Below, piece by piece: positions 1-11,330 of a stretch of 64,000 bases of DNA (positions are counted from its first letter, which is position 1; each line of letters starts with the position of its first letter). Position numbers and translations under genes: made by a program. The notes under the pieces were generated by a model. That model saw only the letters and a program-made list of their open reading frames with translations. It had not been told where the DNA came from and searched no databases. The stretch covers positions 21,954,501-22,018,500 of the forward strand of contig CM027385.1 in NCBI GenBank assembly GCA_015680905.1. The letters are read 5' to 3'. Source of the stretch: Coptis chinensis. Its lineage: Eukaryota > Streptophyta > Magnoliopsida > Ranunculales > Ranunculaceae.

Positions 1-94
1 TCAGCTTAACGAGTAGTTAGAACTCCATTTTTGTCACTTATTCTAATTTCTCATATTTGCTTGAGGACAAGCAAAATGCTGTTTGGGGGTGGTT
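1..94 (+). mobile_element. 3' internal end of Athila-like element E (rest off the left edge)
   Basis: This stretch closely matches 25560-25656 of element A, just upstream of that element's 3' LTR. It contains the GAGGACAA motif at 63-70 and the polypurine tract GTTTGGGGGTGG at 81-92, followed directly by the LTR start TGATAAG at 95. The rest of the element lies to the left of the window. Confidence 0.85.
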
Positions 95-1433
95 TGATAA
101 GAGCCCAAAACTGTAGTTTTAATCCTGTAACAGTCATACTTTTAGACCAATTATGTGAGTAATAATTAAGAGTTAATACTGATTACATGTTTTTATGCGT
201 TTCAGGCTTCAAAGTCAATTATGTGCAGAAAAGTCAAAGTCAAAGTCAACGAAGGCAGAAATAGTGTACAATGTTAGCAGAACTTCCGAAGACCATATCT
301 TTGGACTCAGACCTCGGAATTGGGCCTACCTTATGTCAAAACGACCGGCTCGGAAAGAGCTTTCCAATGGTTCAAGCCTTGGTCCAATCAGAAGAGCAGA
401 AGTGGATGAAAAGTCTATCAAAGTCAACTGCAGCTGAAGAGGCCTTTTTGGACTGAAAGAATTGGGTTTTGGGCCTGATTCTCTGGCCCAAAACATGGCT
501 CCAAGCCCATGCACGATTTTTGGATCTGAACATATAAAAACAAAAGCTTAGCTCTTTGTTAATGGTAGCTAGTTAGACCTAAAAATATAGATAATTCTAG
601 ATCTAGTTTTCATTAAATAAAATTAAGTTTAGTTCATTTCAATTCTTGTTTTAGATTAATCTTTAGAATCATTGTTCTTCATTAGTTTGATAAATAAAAT
701 AGCTAGTTTGTCAATTTCGATTTTATCATTTCAATTTATAGATCTAATTTTAATTCTTGTTGAGTATCATTTATGAGTGGTTAAATTAGATTGAAGTATT
801 GTTAGTTAAATTAGCCAAGTTAGAATTTTGGTATGATGTTTAGTTATAATTCAATGAGAAATAATGGTTTGATGAATCAAGGCTAAAACCTCCATTAGAG
901 GGGTTGATGAAAACTTAGTTGTATAGTGTAGAGTCTATTCCATTCTAGAGGTCGTTTTTCGCCATGAGAATGGGTGGAGGACCTCACATGCTAGTTATAA
1001 TTGGCAGAAATGCCAGGCTAATTAGGGATTAGAACGAGCAATTCTTACCGTAAGAACGTAAGAATTGGATTACAACAGTCTATGCTAGGTGATTAAGTTG
1101 GAATCGAGGTGGATTCACTTCCCCTCTAATTCTTTATCTAGATTCACATTTCAGTATTCCGTAGCATTCCGTTATTCGTAACTTGTCAATTGAATCAACC
1201 CCGTAGTATAGAATTCCCCTCGTAAATCTCTCATTAGACTTAAGACCGATTAGTTGACTAGAAAACATTCCATGCTAGAGAACTAGGAGTGGAACGAATT
1301 TGTTACTCCACTCTATTTCGATAGAATTGAGAGTAGAAAACTTGATAAATATAGGCTCGTAATAAGTTTTAGTTTACTTACGTTTTGAGTTTCATCGTTC
1401 ATTTCGTAGGTAAACTATCATTTTTATTTATCT
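95..1433 (+). mobile_element. 3' LTR of element E
   Basis: It starts with TGATAAGAGCCC right after a polypurine tract. It ends near 1432 in TTTATC, where the related LTRs end in TTTATCA, so the last base or bases are altered. It shares long stretches with the LTR at 25657-27224, including the AACTGTAGTTTTAA start and the CGTAGGTAAAACTATCATTTT end. A TATA-like TATAAAAA lies at 533-540. Short ORFs at 195-456 are chance reading frames inside the LTR. The LTR is about 1.34 kb against 1.57 kb for element A, so it has internal deletions or belongs to a related subfamily. Confidence 0.85.
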
Positions 1434-2394
1434 TCCGGTATATGGTTTGAAACGGCTATACTGTTGTTGTTTGGGTTGGTTTTTGTTTTGTATTGGGTGG
1501 TTGATGTCGGGTATTGAATATTGGTCGGGTGCTGTCGAAGCTTCGACAGACGTTAATGGCGTCGACTGTCGTTTTGATTGTTTTTAAATTTGTCGGCTTG
1601 AATGGGTTGAAGTGGGGTAGTGTAGGGTGTATGAGGCTGTCGAATGGGTGCCGGAAAGGGCTGTCAAAGCTCGGAGAAACCATTAATGGCGGCTTGCCCA
1701 AACACTCCAGTAAAACAGTTTGAACGGTTTGATGGTTGTTTGTGTTGGGGGATCAATGAGTGGTTGTAGTGGGGTAAGGTAGGGTGTGTGAGGGTTGTTG
1801 GACAGTGGTGAATGGAGGTCGATGGAATCCAGATCTAGATTTGGGGATGATTATTGATTTAAGGAGTTGGGGTTTCAGTTTTGTTAATGTTGTGGTGGTT
1901 TTTCCCTTGAGCAATTTCGTGTAGATTGGGAGGAGTGGCGATAGGTATTTGTGGTGGTCGATTTGGTGCTGGTGGTGGAGGAGAAGCCTGAGGAAGAAGA
2001 TGACCGGCCGGCTTGGGGCCTGGGTCGGTTTCTCTTGGGTTTGGGTTGTTTGGTTGGGCCGGTTTGTTTTGTTTTGATTGGGCCCGGTTATGTTTTAAAT
2101 TGTTGGGCTTTAGTTCTAGTTGTTGGGCTAGACCAGTTTTGTTAAGTTTGGACCAGTTCTATTTTATTTTGTTTGGGCCTTTTCCAATTAGTTTCTTTGG
2201 GACGGTTTCTAATTTTATGTGGGCTGGTCCTTATGTCCCCAATTGGGTCAGGTGGAATAAATAAGTTGGTTTTAGACTTTCGGGTTCTAAGGTTTGGGCT
2301 TGGCCAGTTGGGTCCGAACCATTACCTTGGTCATGAGCCCATGAGCCATGCACCTTGACCTTAGCCATGAACCATGGCTATGACCATGAACCTG

Positions 2395-2520
2395 TTGAAC
2401 ATAGAAATGACAGTTTGACTTTGACAATAATGTGTTGACTTTGACCATGATAGTTTGACTTTGACAATGATGTGTTGACTTTGACTTTGACCGTTGACTG
2501 TGGAATGTTGACTTTTTCCA
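2395..2520. repeat. TTGACTTTGAC-type short tandem repeats
   Basis: The 7-9 base words TTTGACTTTGAC and GTTGACTTTG recur at short irregular intervals, interleaved with ATGATAG and ATGATGTG. This is low-complexity sequence of a kind often seen in long plant gypsy LTRs. No coding frame. Confidence 0.7.
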
Positions 2521-3537
2521 GTTTTTTACATATTTAAGAATATGGACAAATATAGTAATAAAATATTGTCGAAAATTATATAACGTTGTTTGTCATTATC
2601 TAATTGAGATTTGGCGTGAGTAGTGTGTAAAGCATATATATATTGGGCTTTGATTGTGGACTGTGGACTGTTTAATTGTGCTACATTTTATGTTGTAAAT
2701 TGTATGGACAAATCAAATGCTAAAATGCTGTGGAAGCTTGTATAAATTTGGTGGTCATTATCTAATTAAGATTTGTCGTTGATATTGTGACATTGTATAA
2801 TATGTTGGGATATATATATTAAATGTAATAGTTTTGGAGAAATAAATGTGTAAACACTTCATTATTTTTATCTGTGAGATGCTAGTAGAGTATTTGTGGA
2901 TATTTCCCACGGGATTGTGGCGTAGTGCAATAATATATTGGCACGTGAAAGAATGAAAGTGGTTATGAGATATAATAAAGATATTTCTAAATATTGTGGC
3001 TTAGTGCAATAAGGTATTTGACCTGCACGTGATATAGTGGATTTTTTTTTTATGAGTCATAAATGTATGACACCTGAATAAATTATGTAACAAAAATCCT
3101 AGAACCTGACTACCACAACTCATGTGATTTGCCCTGTGTGGGCGTATGTGATATGATTGGCCTTTGTGTAGGTGTATATATAAGATGTTGATTGACCCAT
3201 GTGTTGGGCAATCGTAGCCGAATAGTGGCTTGATTATTCCGTTCACAAAATAGAATGAGACGCGCGATATTTTATGCCAAATAGTGGCAGTACTTACATA
3301 ATGGCTTCCGTGTGAGGGTTACCTGGTGTGCGGCATCCCGCTCAGGGTAGTTACGCACGGAGTGGTTCATTATGTAAGGGGAGGCATGTGGATGTACATG
3401 TTCGGCGTTGGGAAGCGATTGTGGTAGCCAGGGAAACTAGGTAAAACATAGATACGACGTGATTTTAGGGACACGCAAAGAAAGCCTTAAATAATATAAT
3501 TATGGTAATATGTTGGTTATTTGTTTAGTTAGAACCT

Positions 3538-3720
3538 AAGGCGCCTCGATGGAGGAACTACATGCCTTATTTATTATGAGTATAGTTTGTTGTGTGGTTA
3601 GGGGGAAATTAAGGCGCCTCAGTGGAGGAACTACTTGCCTTAATTATTGTACTTAAGGATGTTGTATTAGTTGTTGGAAGTTAAGGCGCCTCGGTGGAGG
3701 AACTAACGGCCTTATGGATT
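3538..3720. repeat. Three tandem copies of a ~72-bp unit
   Basis: The core AAGGCGCCTCNRTGGAGGAA followed by CTA and a variant of TGCCTTA occurs at 3538, 3611 and 3683, a spacing of 73 and 72 bases. The core is well conserved and the spacers less so. It lies inside the putative LTR. CGGTGGAGG/GGCGCC could fold into a small stem, but no function can be assigned. Confidence 0.8.
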
Positions 3721-4163
3721 TTGTATATATATGTATAATTATATGTTATATTTTAGAGCTACTCACACCAACATTTTTATAATGCTGACCCGATTTGTAT
3801 GTTTGCTTATCGGGTGTGTTCATTAAATGAACATAGTTGATAAGTCTTGACAGGTTTAGTGTTGAAGAAGATTGGTTGCTGCTTGTGTTTTGCGTTAGCA
3901 TCGCATTTCAAGATAGGCTTTGTTTTCCTTTGAGGTGATGTAGATTTTCAGTTGAGATAAGGTTATTTGCATTTTCATTTGTTAATTTTTGTAATGAAGA
4001 AGACTTTTGTTTAAGTTAAAAATTTTATTGGTTTTTAAATTATCCGCATATTTAAACTATTTATGGGTTTTTGGGGAGTTGAGAGTGCGTCACACCTCGA
4101 AGATCGTAGAGTCGGGAACAAATAATGTTTTTCCAAATTCTGTCGAAATTCGGGGTGTGACAC

Positions 4164-6567
4164 TTGTGGTGTGATGGGGCGATGGTTAAAGATGCATTCA
4201 AAGGTGAAGTGTTCAAAATGCATGCTATTTTGTTGTGGACAATCCACGATTTACCAGCTTATGGAAATATATCCGATTGTAAAACTAAGGGCAGATTTGG
4301 TTGCCCTGCTTGTGGTCCGAAAACTGCTTCTTTATGGCTTAAGCATGGAAGGAAGCATGTGTATATGAGAACTAGACGTTGGCTTCCATTGACATCGAAG
4401 GCTAGACATGATACAAGGGAAAGCACGTATGATAAGACAAAGGAACTAGACGAGTAACCAATTAGGTTGACTGGTGTTGAAGTTAAGAGAATGACCAAGA
4501 ATTTGAAAATCAAATTTGGAAAAGGCAAGAAAAGGAAAGATGGCGAAGGTGATGAACAAGAAGGCAATGAAGCAGCTTCATGTTTTTCCAAGCGGTCGGC
4601 TCAAGTATTAGAAACACATTGTCGTTCGTCATATCCTTGATGTCATGCATATTGAAAAAATGTGTGTGAAATCCTTCTTGTTATGATGTTGAATACGAAG
4701 AAAACTAAAGATAATGCCAAAGCACGTAATGATTTAAAGCGTATGAAAATTAAAAAGAAATATTGGGTGACTCAAGTTAACGGGAAACGAGTTATGCCCC
4801 AAGGTATTTTTTGGCTTCGAAAAGAAGAGAGGAAGTTGTTCATCCAGACATTACAAAATCTAAGTGTGCCTGTTGGCTTTAGTGGTAATTGGTCCAATAT
4901 TGTCAAGGGCAATTGTGTGGATTTGAAACAAATGAAGTCACATGACTATCATATTTTGATGCAACATTTGCTCCCGGTGTTGATCCAGCATGCGTATAAA
5001 GATGGGAACAGAAAAAAAGCTCGATCTATTATTACAACTATTTGTACTTTCTTTGGTGCTTTATGTTCCAAAAAAGTGGAGATCGAAACACTAAATGTAC
5101 TGGAAAGGGGTATGATCAAGGCCCTATGTGCTCTTGAGAGAATCTGCCCACCCTCACTATTCGTTTCTATGATGCATCTACCTATTCACTTAGCTTATGA
5201 GGCTCGTCAATGCGGGCCTGTTTTTTGTAGGTGGATGTATTGTTTCGAAAGGTACACAACTTGTTTCTGTTTTTGTTTCCTTGTTTCAACCTGCTTCCAT
5301 TGCTTCTACTATAGTTTAATTCTTTTTCATTTTTTCCCGCTTTGGAAAGATACATGAAAATCTTCAAGGATTCTGTTACAAACAAAGCACGTCCCGAAGG
5401 TTGTATTGCAGAGCGTTACTTGAGGGAGGAGACACTTATGTATTGTGCTAGATATAAAGGAGGAGGGGGTCTGTTAGATAAACTTGATAAGATGGCTGAT
5501 AATGAACCGCAACTTTTACCAGATTTTTCAGATAGTGTGGAGGACAACCCCGCTACCAATGAGGGTGGACCACTTGGCCCAAGTGGGACGTATAGATTGG
5601 AAGGTGTGGAGTATGAACAAGCACGTCAGTGGGTACTAAAAAGCCATCCGAGTTATGAGTGTTATCACATGTAAGTATATGATGTGTCATATTGACATTG
5701 TTTGATACTAAACTTAACGAAATAATGTACATGTTATGTGACTAACTTTTATAAGAAATTTGTGTAGGAAGTATAGTAGCTTCATTGAGGACAGTAGAAC
5801 AAGTGCAAGGAGGAGGAGTGGGCATCATAGAGTACCATCCTCAGATGATTTCATCACTTGGTTGACAAAAGAACCCGAATTCTTGGAATCGAACGATGTC
5901 ATTTAAGGATTTGGTTAGGGGACCTACACGGTTTGCTACGAAGTACCATAAATACTGTGTCAATGGGTTTCTTTTTATCACCAAAGATTACCAGAAAACT
6001 AAAAGGAACCAAAATAGTGGGGTTAGCAGCATGACCACCTTTCGTTCAAGTGCTAAGGACAAGAATCCAATTGATAGAGATGCAGATTACTATGGTGTCC
6101 TAACAAACATTGTTCAACTAAACTATCGTGAAGGGTACAAGACTGTATTGTTCAAATGTGATTGGGCTAAGTGCACACAACTTGGTGTGAAAATAGATGA
6201 AGAAGCAAACCTGAGGCTGGCTAATTTGTCTAATCTACTCAGTTCAGACCGTATATGCGATGAACCATTTATTCTTGCAAAAAAAGCTACACAGGTTTTC
6301 TATTCACAAAATCCAAAGAATCTTGAATGGCATGTAGTGTTGGAGGTTCCAAAGAAATTGTATTTTGATCAAGATCAGCCTTGTCTTGTGGATGAGAGAG
6401 TACTAAGTGATTCAGATCTAGGGCCTAGCAACCTCGAGCTTCCCTTGGTGGATGAATTGATATTCAACGCCCCAGAAGACATGGTTGAAGTTGTTGAGAG
6501 TTATAGAAAAAGAAGGATGACTAGAGTTGTTGCGAGTTCCAGAAAAAGAAAGAAGACCAGAGGATAG
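4164..6567 (+). pseudogene. tnp2: TNP2-type CACTA transposase, truncated and frameshifted
   Basis: TNP2 is the CACTA transposase. 4164-4457 reads LWCDGAMVKDAF, then LLWTIHDLPAYG and GRFGCPACG, the C-terminal part of the Transposase_21 domain. 4662-5251 and 5350-5670 carry the DUF4218-like region (MMHLPIHLAYEARQCGPV, then ERYMKIFKDSVTNKARPEG). 5896-6567 carries the DUF4216-like region (RDADYYGVLTNIVQLNYREG, FKCDWAKCTQLG) and a basic C-terminus. Two introns are supported because reading resumes in frame: 5252-5349 (gt..ag, joining CFER to YMK) and 5671-5767 (gtaagt..tgtag). Defects are in-frame stops around 4455 and 4640, a frameshift near 5902 between the DUF4218 and DUF4216 parts, and loss of the N-terminal third. 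It cannot encode an active enzyme. Confidence 0.88.
5252..5349 (+). other. Intron in the TNP2 pseudogene
   Basis: The donor GTACAC and acceptor GGAAAG flank a pyrimidine-rich 98-base stretch. Removing it joins ..CFE-R and YMKIF.. in one frame. Without removal the frame runs into stops. Confidence 0.8.
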
Positions 6568-6971
6568 CGACTCTATATATGTATTGGATTAATAGTATCT
6601 TTAATTTACTTGCTCACTTTTGTTGCTTTTTAGGATGGTATTTGTGTTTGTGATTTATTATGGTACTGAACTTGGTCCACATTATTGTTTGCATGTTTAT
6701 TTTTCTTTCTCAAACACATATCTTTGTGCTAGCGCTAGTCTTTTTCTTTCAACATGTACGTTTGTGTGCTGGTGAGTGGGTGGGTGCTGCTGCATTTTGT
6801 GCATAAGTGTATATGTATGATGCATGGTATTTTGTGTGTGTTATGCTTAAAATGAGTACTGCCTGATTTTGTTGGTTTGTAAAGCTCTTTGGACCATGGA
6901 GAATCATCTAACACATAGCCACTCACATTCACTAAGCAACGACCTTGATGAGGACATGGGTAAGAGCACAA

Positions 6972-7012
6972 CTTTTTTTTTTTTTTTATTTTTTATTTTT
7001 TTTTTTTTTTTC
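6972..7012. repeat. Poly-T tract in the first intron
   Basis: About 40 bases, nearly all T with a few A interruptions, lie just downstream of the probable donor at 6960. This is a homopolymer prone to length change. Confidence 0.9.
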
Positions 7013-7529
7013 GTAGTTCTTATGATAATGTATATATGCATATGACACACATGTTTATGGTCCATCCACTCAGTCTACGGAGACAAGAGGCCCTTCAATT
7101 GGTATCTCGGAGGAAATTCCAGATGATTACTAAAAGAAAGTTCTTACGTTTAACAGTTTGGGTCAACCAAGTAAGCCCAAAAAAGATGTTGATTTCTTCA
7201 TAACCAAATTGGGTCACATTGCTCGTCGTGACATCCCAATTCGCTTTGAGAACTGGAAAGAAGTTCATATGGACAAAAATGACAAATGCATCGTAGCCAA
7301 GGCTGTTGAGGCTTTAAGGAAAATGTTTGTGTTTGAGCACTTGAGTTCGATTGACATAGACTGGACACGAAACAAATTCAGGCTTGCGTGGAAGGAGTAC
7401 AAACATGAATTGTATAACAAGTACGTAAAAGATCAGCCTCCTTCCATCGTGAAGGAAAATCCCCAAGATGGAATTCCTTTGCAAGATTGGTGACGATCTG
7501 TAGATAATTGTCATTCAGAAAAGTTCAAG

Positions 7530-8194
7530 GTTGAGTTATTTTCTTTGTTAACTTATTTCTCTCTCTATTTCTCTCTCCTTGGATCACTCTGGTAATATAT
7601 ATGCAATAGGAGAACACTTTTATAATATTTATTGTAGATACTTGTCAGTTGTCAGCAGTGCCACTCATTCACTCATTCATTTAGCCGACATAGGTGAGTA
7701 TTGGATCTCAGCCCCCCGGCAAGTTTTATCTTGGGATGGACTTCTTTGCTCATTCAAAGGTTGCATGTCAGTTAGACTTCTTTCCATCAACTTGAACCGG
7801 AGCTCGGGTCAGATTTAGTTGGTCAATGACATGTTGGTCTGAACTCTAAACTGAGTTACTCGCTCTTCAACCTCAGTCGTCCCGCATCCATTAAGTTTTA
7901 GCCGTAGTCGCAAATGGCTTATTGGAGTATTGGACAACAAGGAGTTGAGTAACACACTACAATAGTGAGGTGATTGTGTTAAATACGCATGCTGGGAACT
8001 ACAAGCTGGAAATATTTTTCTTAGTTAATAGATTGGGAAAGACTTTGTGAGCTGGAATCGTATTTGCGAGATTGTTGATGTCTATCATGACAAATACCAG
8101 AGTGATTACAATAAATACTTGGTGACAACCGGCAAGCATATTTATTTATTTTGATATATAGAGTTCACCTCTACTAACTTTCTAAGTCATGCAG
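7530..8194 (+). other. Large intron of the second CACTA gene, with one coding-like patch
   Basis: This 665-base interval lies between two exons that join in frame (EKFK and ASSLRN). Most is non-coding. A coding-looking patch at 8028-8144 reads IGKDFVSWNRICEIVDVYHD and on to YLVTTGKH before a stop; it is not recognised. It could be a remnant exon of the cargo type seen downstream, or chance. Confidence 0.45.
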
Positions 8195-9238
8195 GCTTCT
8201 AGTCTAAGGAACTCGACCAATCGTAAGAATCAAAAAAATTCTTCATGTCTAGGAAGGAAATCTGCAGCTGTTGCTCGAGAGGAGATGGCTATGGCAAAAG
8301 GCGTTCCTGAATCATCGATTAGAATGGTGGAATCATACAAGTTTATCCATAAAAAGAAGAGCAGGGTAGCACAAGATCCAGAATTGGTGGTTAGTATGCT
8401 GGAAATTTCTCATTCTTGTTGGACTTTTAAAAATATAATGTGGCCTATATATTTGACTATGTCATATTAACAGGAAAAACTTGATAATTATACTACTTTG
8501 CACCCAGAGTTAGTAGAGACATCAGTGGATGATGCACTCACACAGGTTTGAAGCTTTGATCCTTGAATAATTAATTGGTGTTTTTGATATATGTTGCAGC
8601 TACTAAGACTTTTATCCATTTATTGTAGGTTCTTGGGCGAGATAGTAGAGGTCATTTTCGGGGGCTGGGGGAAGGGGTGTGCAAAACAACGCTAAAAAAG
8701 ATGAAACCCGTGATGCAGCAAAATATTGCTTTGATGGAGAAAAATACAAGGCTTGAGAAAAAGGTAGATGTGCTTCAGGCTTCAATTCTAGAGAACACAG
8801 CTGTTTTGAAAGCCTTTATGAGCCAAGGATGAACCTCTATGCCTGATGTTTCATCGCCATGTTCTAGTCATGCACGTTATACCCCCTCTACGCTGGTAAT
8901 AATCTAAGTTATACGATAAATGGTATGATCATCACTTTGATGTTGCAAAGATTGACAACTCTTTTTAATTTCAGGTTGTGAATGAATTCATTAGTAAAGA
9001 ATGTGACTTGCGTGGTGGTTGGCCACTTCGAGTTGTGGCTAGGGGTATTGTGCAAGATGTTGATCCTACTATTGAGTTTGGTGAAAGGAGATTAGAGGAG
9101 GGGAACTTTAAGGTTTATGTCAATGTTATTTATGACAGAACTGTTGCACTTCCACTTTCTCATGATGCGTGGAAATCAAAGCTTGGAGACATTGCTCAAG
9201 GAAGTGTTATTTGGCCCAAAGAATTGTTGATGTTCTAA

Positions 9239-11069
9239 TATATTGGTGAAGTTCTGACACATTTGGATTCCCATCCAAATAAATAGGTTTTTGATATTTT
9301 GTGTAAGTAAGAATGTGTTCACATTAAAGTTCATATTGCATAAGTCTATGCACTTAAGTCTTTGGTTGGATTTTGTAGTCCAAAATAGTAAGTAAAATAT
9401 GTAAACCATGAACTTTTGGTGTTTTATGTATTGTAATGTTTTTAATGGACGTTGCATTATTATAATTTTGTTATAAGATGTATTTTACTAACCCCCTTTT
9501 AACTCCGATCCGCCAGTGCAAACTATTGTTAAGTTTGCATTGCCGGTCCCATGCCCGGATAAAGGAGGAGGGAAAAGGGCAGTGTACTTGTCTCTGTTAG
9601 TTCATGAGATTTTAAGTTATTAATTATTTATTTGGTTTTTGCTTACTCTGCTTATGTTTTCTGGTTTTATAGAACACGAACGTGAAATAGCTAGTGAAGA
9701 AGTTGTAGGAGATGGTGTGAATGATGCTAATCATAGTGGCAATGCCCCAGAACTTCTGAGCCATAGAACAATCATAAACCAGGTGATGTTATGTTTCTTC
9801 CCACTCGTTGCATTGACAAGGGTACTGCTTTTCTTAGTTGTATCTTAGTTGACCACAGACCACAATAGATTCCAAGGTACTACTTTTCTATGTGAGTCAT
9901 GTTGCCTAGAAGGAATAACAGGGTATATATGCTTGTCAGGCAATTGCAAGCATTGATTTGTGTCATTTAGTAAATGGGATGTTTAGGTTACTAGGGGAGA
10001 TTGCTTTTGCTCAAAGCCGGACATAATTTGGCTTGAAGTACCCTCAATGGCGCTAGTCCATCGTGTCAAGTGCCATGTAGAAATATATAATTACTCGAGT
10101 AAACTAGTTCAGCTTGCCAGATTATGAAGTTTCATTAATAACTACCCAGATTAAAATGCTCATATGTGGTGAATCGTTGATGTACCTTAGCTGTTGTGGT
10201 GTGGTCATAGACCCTTTAAAAACCGTGTCTTATGATTATAAAGATGGCTTCAATTTTCGTCATGTCTGAACACATTTGATTGTGTTGGTCCAATTCACCC
10301 TATGATTTGGTTAACACAGGAACACACTTACAAAGAGTTGCAGTCTACTGCTTGTTCCCATTTTTCTCAAAATCAAGTACCAAACCATAACATCCAAAAC
10401 CACGGCCGAAACTCTCCATATAATAAAAAGTTGGAACAACTGCAATACAAGTATATAACTCAGTTTTGGCCTTCCGGCCCTTATCTGTATAAGTCATTCA
10501 TTCAGTAATCTTACTATCTTCGAGATGTTATGCATGGTGGAATTTTAAAATTGTACGCACTTTTGTGAATATAGTTTCATACTAAGATTACTAACTAATG
10601 TAACTAATGTAAACAGAGTAACAGAATAATAGCTAGAACATAATGACATTCATGGCATGAGAACACAACGACAGCTCTTATTTTCTTTTCCTTTTTCTTT
10701 TCTTTTTTGTTCTTAACTCGTGGCATCTCGTGGTCAAATACAATAGGTGAGGGCATATGTTTCGTCCCTTAATAGCTTATGTTACATGAACACACCATAT
10801 CTTGAAAAAAAAAAAACAGTGTTGGATACTTATCCTCGTGTCTGTGTCGGGCACATTTTGTATGTGATTTACCTCAATATCTTATATATCGCCGTGTCAG
10901 ACAGTTCATATCCGTGTTGGACACGGACACACCTATATGTGTCAATGTAACATAGTTCATAACTGATGAGGAATGCCATCATTAGCCTTTTCACCTCTCC
11001 TATTTTGTTGGTTGATAGATGATCCACCATTAACTCTGGTGCTATGTTGTCAGGGGCGAGGCGGTTAGT
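9239..11069 (+). other. CACTA cargo region, mostly non-coding
   Basis: It holds no intact gene. 9500-9580 contains GCCGGTCCCATGCCCGGATA followed by AAGGAGGAGGG, a phrase I associate with many plant transcripts but cannot assign to a family. A candidate exon is at 9673-9782. Around 10818-10930 the words GTGTCGG, GTGTCAG and GGACACGGACAC recur in both orientations. The rest is AT-rich without recognisable content. Confidence 0.5.
9673..9782 (+). pseudogene. Candidate captured exon, unidentified
   Basis: An open 110-base stretch is bordered by TTTTATAG on the left and GTGATG on the right. It reads HEREIASEEVVGDGVND, then SGNAPELLSHRTIINQ. Acidic composition and splice-like borders look exon-like. 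No family recognised; it may be chance. Confidence 0.25.
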
Positions 11070-11330
11070 GTTAGGATCTGAAACTTCCTGGACAGCACAA
11101 ACTTTCTGCAGCTTCAACTGAAGGGCAGTTTTAGAGTTCAGTTCGTGAGCATGAGATGCAACAGACAAAAAAATTTCTAGAAGCATTGTGATGTGTGCTG
11201 CGGATGGCAATTGCCGGTGGGTCTTGTATAGTTCACTTATGACCTGTATTATCAGTAACTGCATAGCTATATGACCCTTCATTCTAGAAACTACGTAAGC
11301 TGCAGCAATATCAGGTACCTCGCTAGAACC
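11070..11330 (-). pseudogene. Captured fragment of a BIG/SEC7-type ARF guanine-nucleotide exchange factor
   Basis: Read on the minus strand from 11330, the frame gives DIAAAYVVSRMKGHIAMQLL, then QVISELYKTHRQLPSAAHIT, LLEIFLSVASHAHELNSKTA and LQLKLQKVCAVQEVSDP. This order matches the C-terminal part of plant BIG-class ARF-GEFs, large proteins that activate ARF GTPases at the trans-Golgi (family knowledge). Only about 85 residues of a protein normally over 1,700 long are present, without the SEC7 catalytic domain, so it is a fragment. After EVSDP the open frame (to 10869) no longer resembles the family. It lies antisense to the CACTA genes and to the other captured fragments. Confidence 0.72.

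Larger units (their letters stand above)
1434..4162. other. Unclassified non-coding repeat region, possibly a long gypsy-type LTR
   Basis: No coding sequence is recognisable in these 2.7 kb. The first half is G/T-rich, with diverged internal duplications (for example AGTGGGGTAGTGTAGGGTG near 1610 and AGTGGGGTAAGGTAGGGTG near 1769). TTGACTTTGACC tracts and a three-copy 72-bp repeat follow. The segment ends in GGGGTGTGACA at 4152-4162, which resembles the 3' terminus of Del/Tekay-type chromovirus LTRs (family knowledge). No matching TGTCACACCCC start was found, so the left limit of the putative LTR is unknown. Confidence 0.4.
6896..9238 (+). pseudogene. Second CACTA gene: Transposase_24-like plus C-terminal DUF8039-like domain, multi-exon
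   Basis: This is the usual TNPA-position partner of TNP2. Likely exons: 6896-6959 (starts MENHLTHSHSHS), 7074-7529, 8195-8389, 8474-8545, 8629-8895, 8975-9238, with GT-AG borders. The five exons from 7074 onward join in one frame; the first junction, 6959/7074, does not. 7158-7529 contains HIARRDIPIRFENWKEV and FRLAWKEYKHELYNKY; 8195 onward has STNRKNQKNSSC, VLGRDSRGHFRGLGEGV and a heptad-like stretch (MEKNTRLEKKVDVLQAS), matching Transposase_24 proteins. The last exon (LRGGWPLRVVARGIVQ, VIWPKELLMF) matches the small domain at the end of many CACTA proteins. Stops at TAA 7131, TGA 7491 and TGA 8830 break otherwise continuous exons. Exon 1 is the least certain. Confidence 0.75.

Noticed and set aside
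195-514. Overlapping ORFs in the first LTR
   Set aside because: The same frames appear, decayed, in the LTRs at 25830-26106, 30398 and 41713; they are chance frames in repeat DNA.
4259-4591. 110-codon minus-strand ORF
   Set aside because: Antisense shadow of the TNP2 fragment; low-complexity Ser/Pro/Phe composition.
10818-10930. GTGTCGGACACGG-type inverted words as transposon termini
   Set aside because: Several short words in both orientations, but no matched pair with target duplication could be defined.
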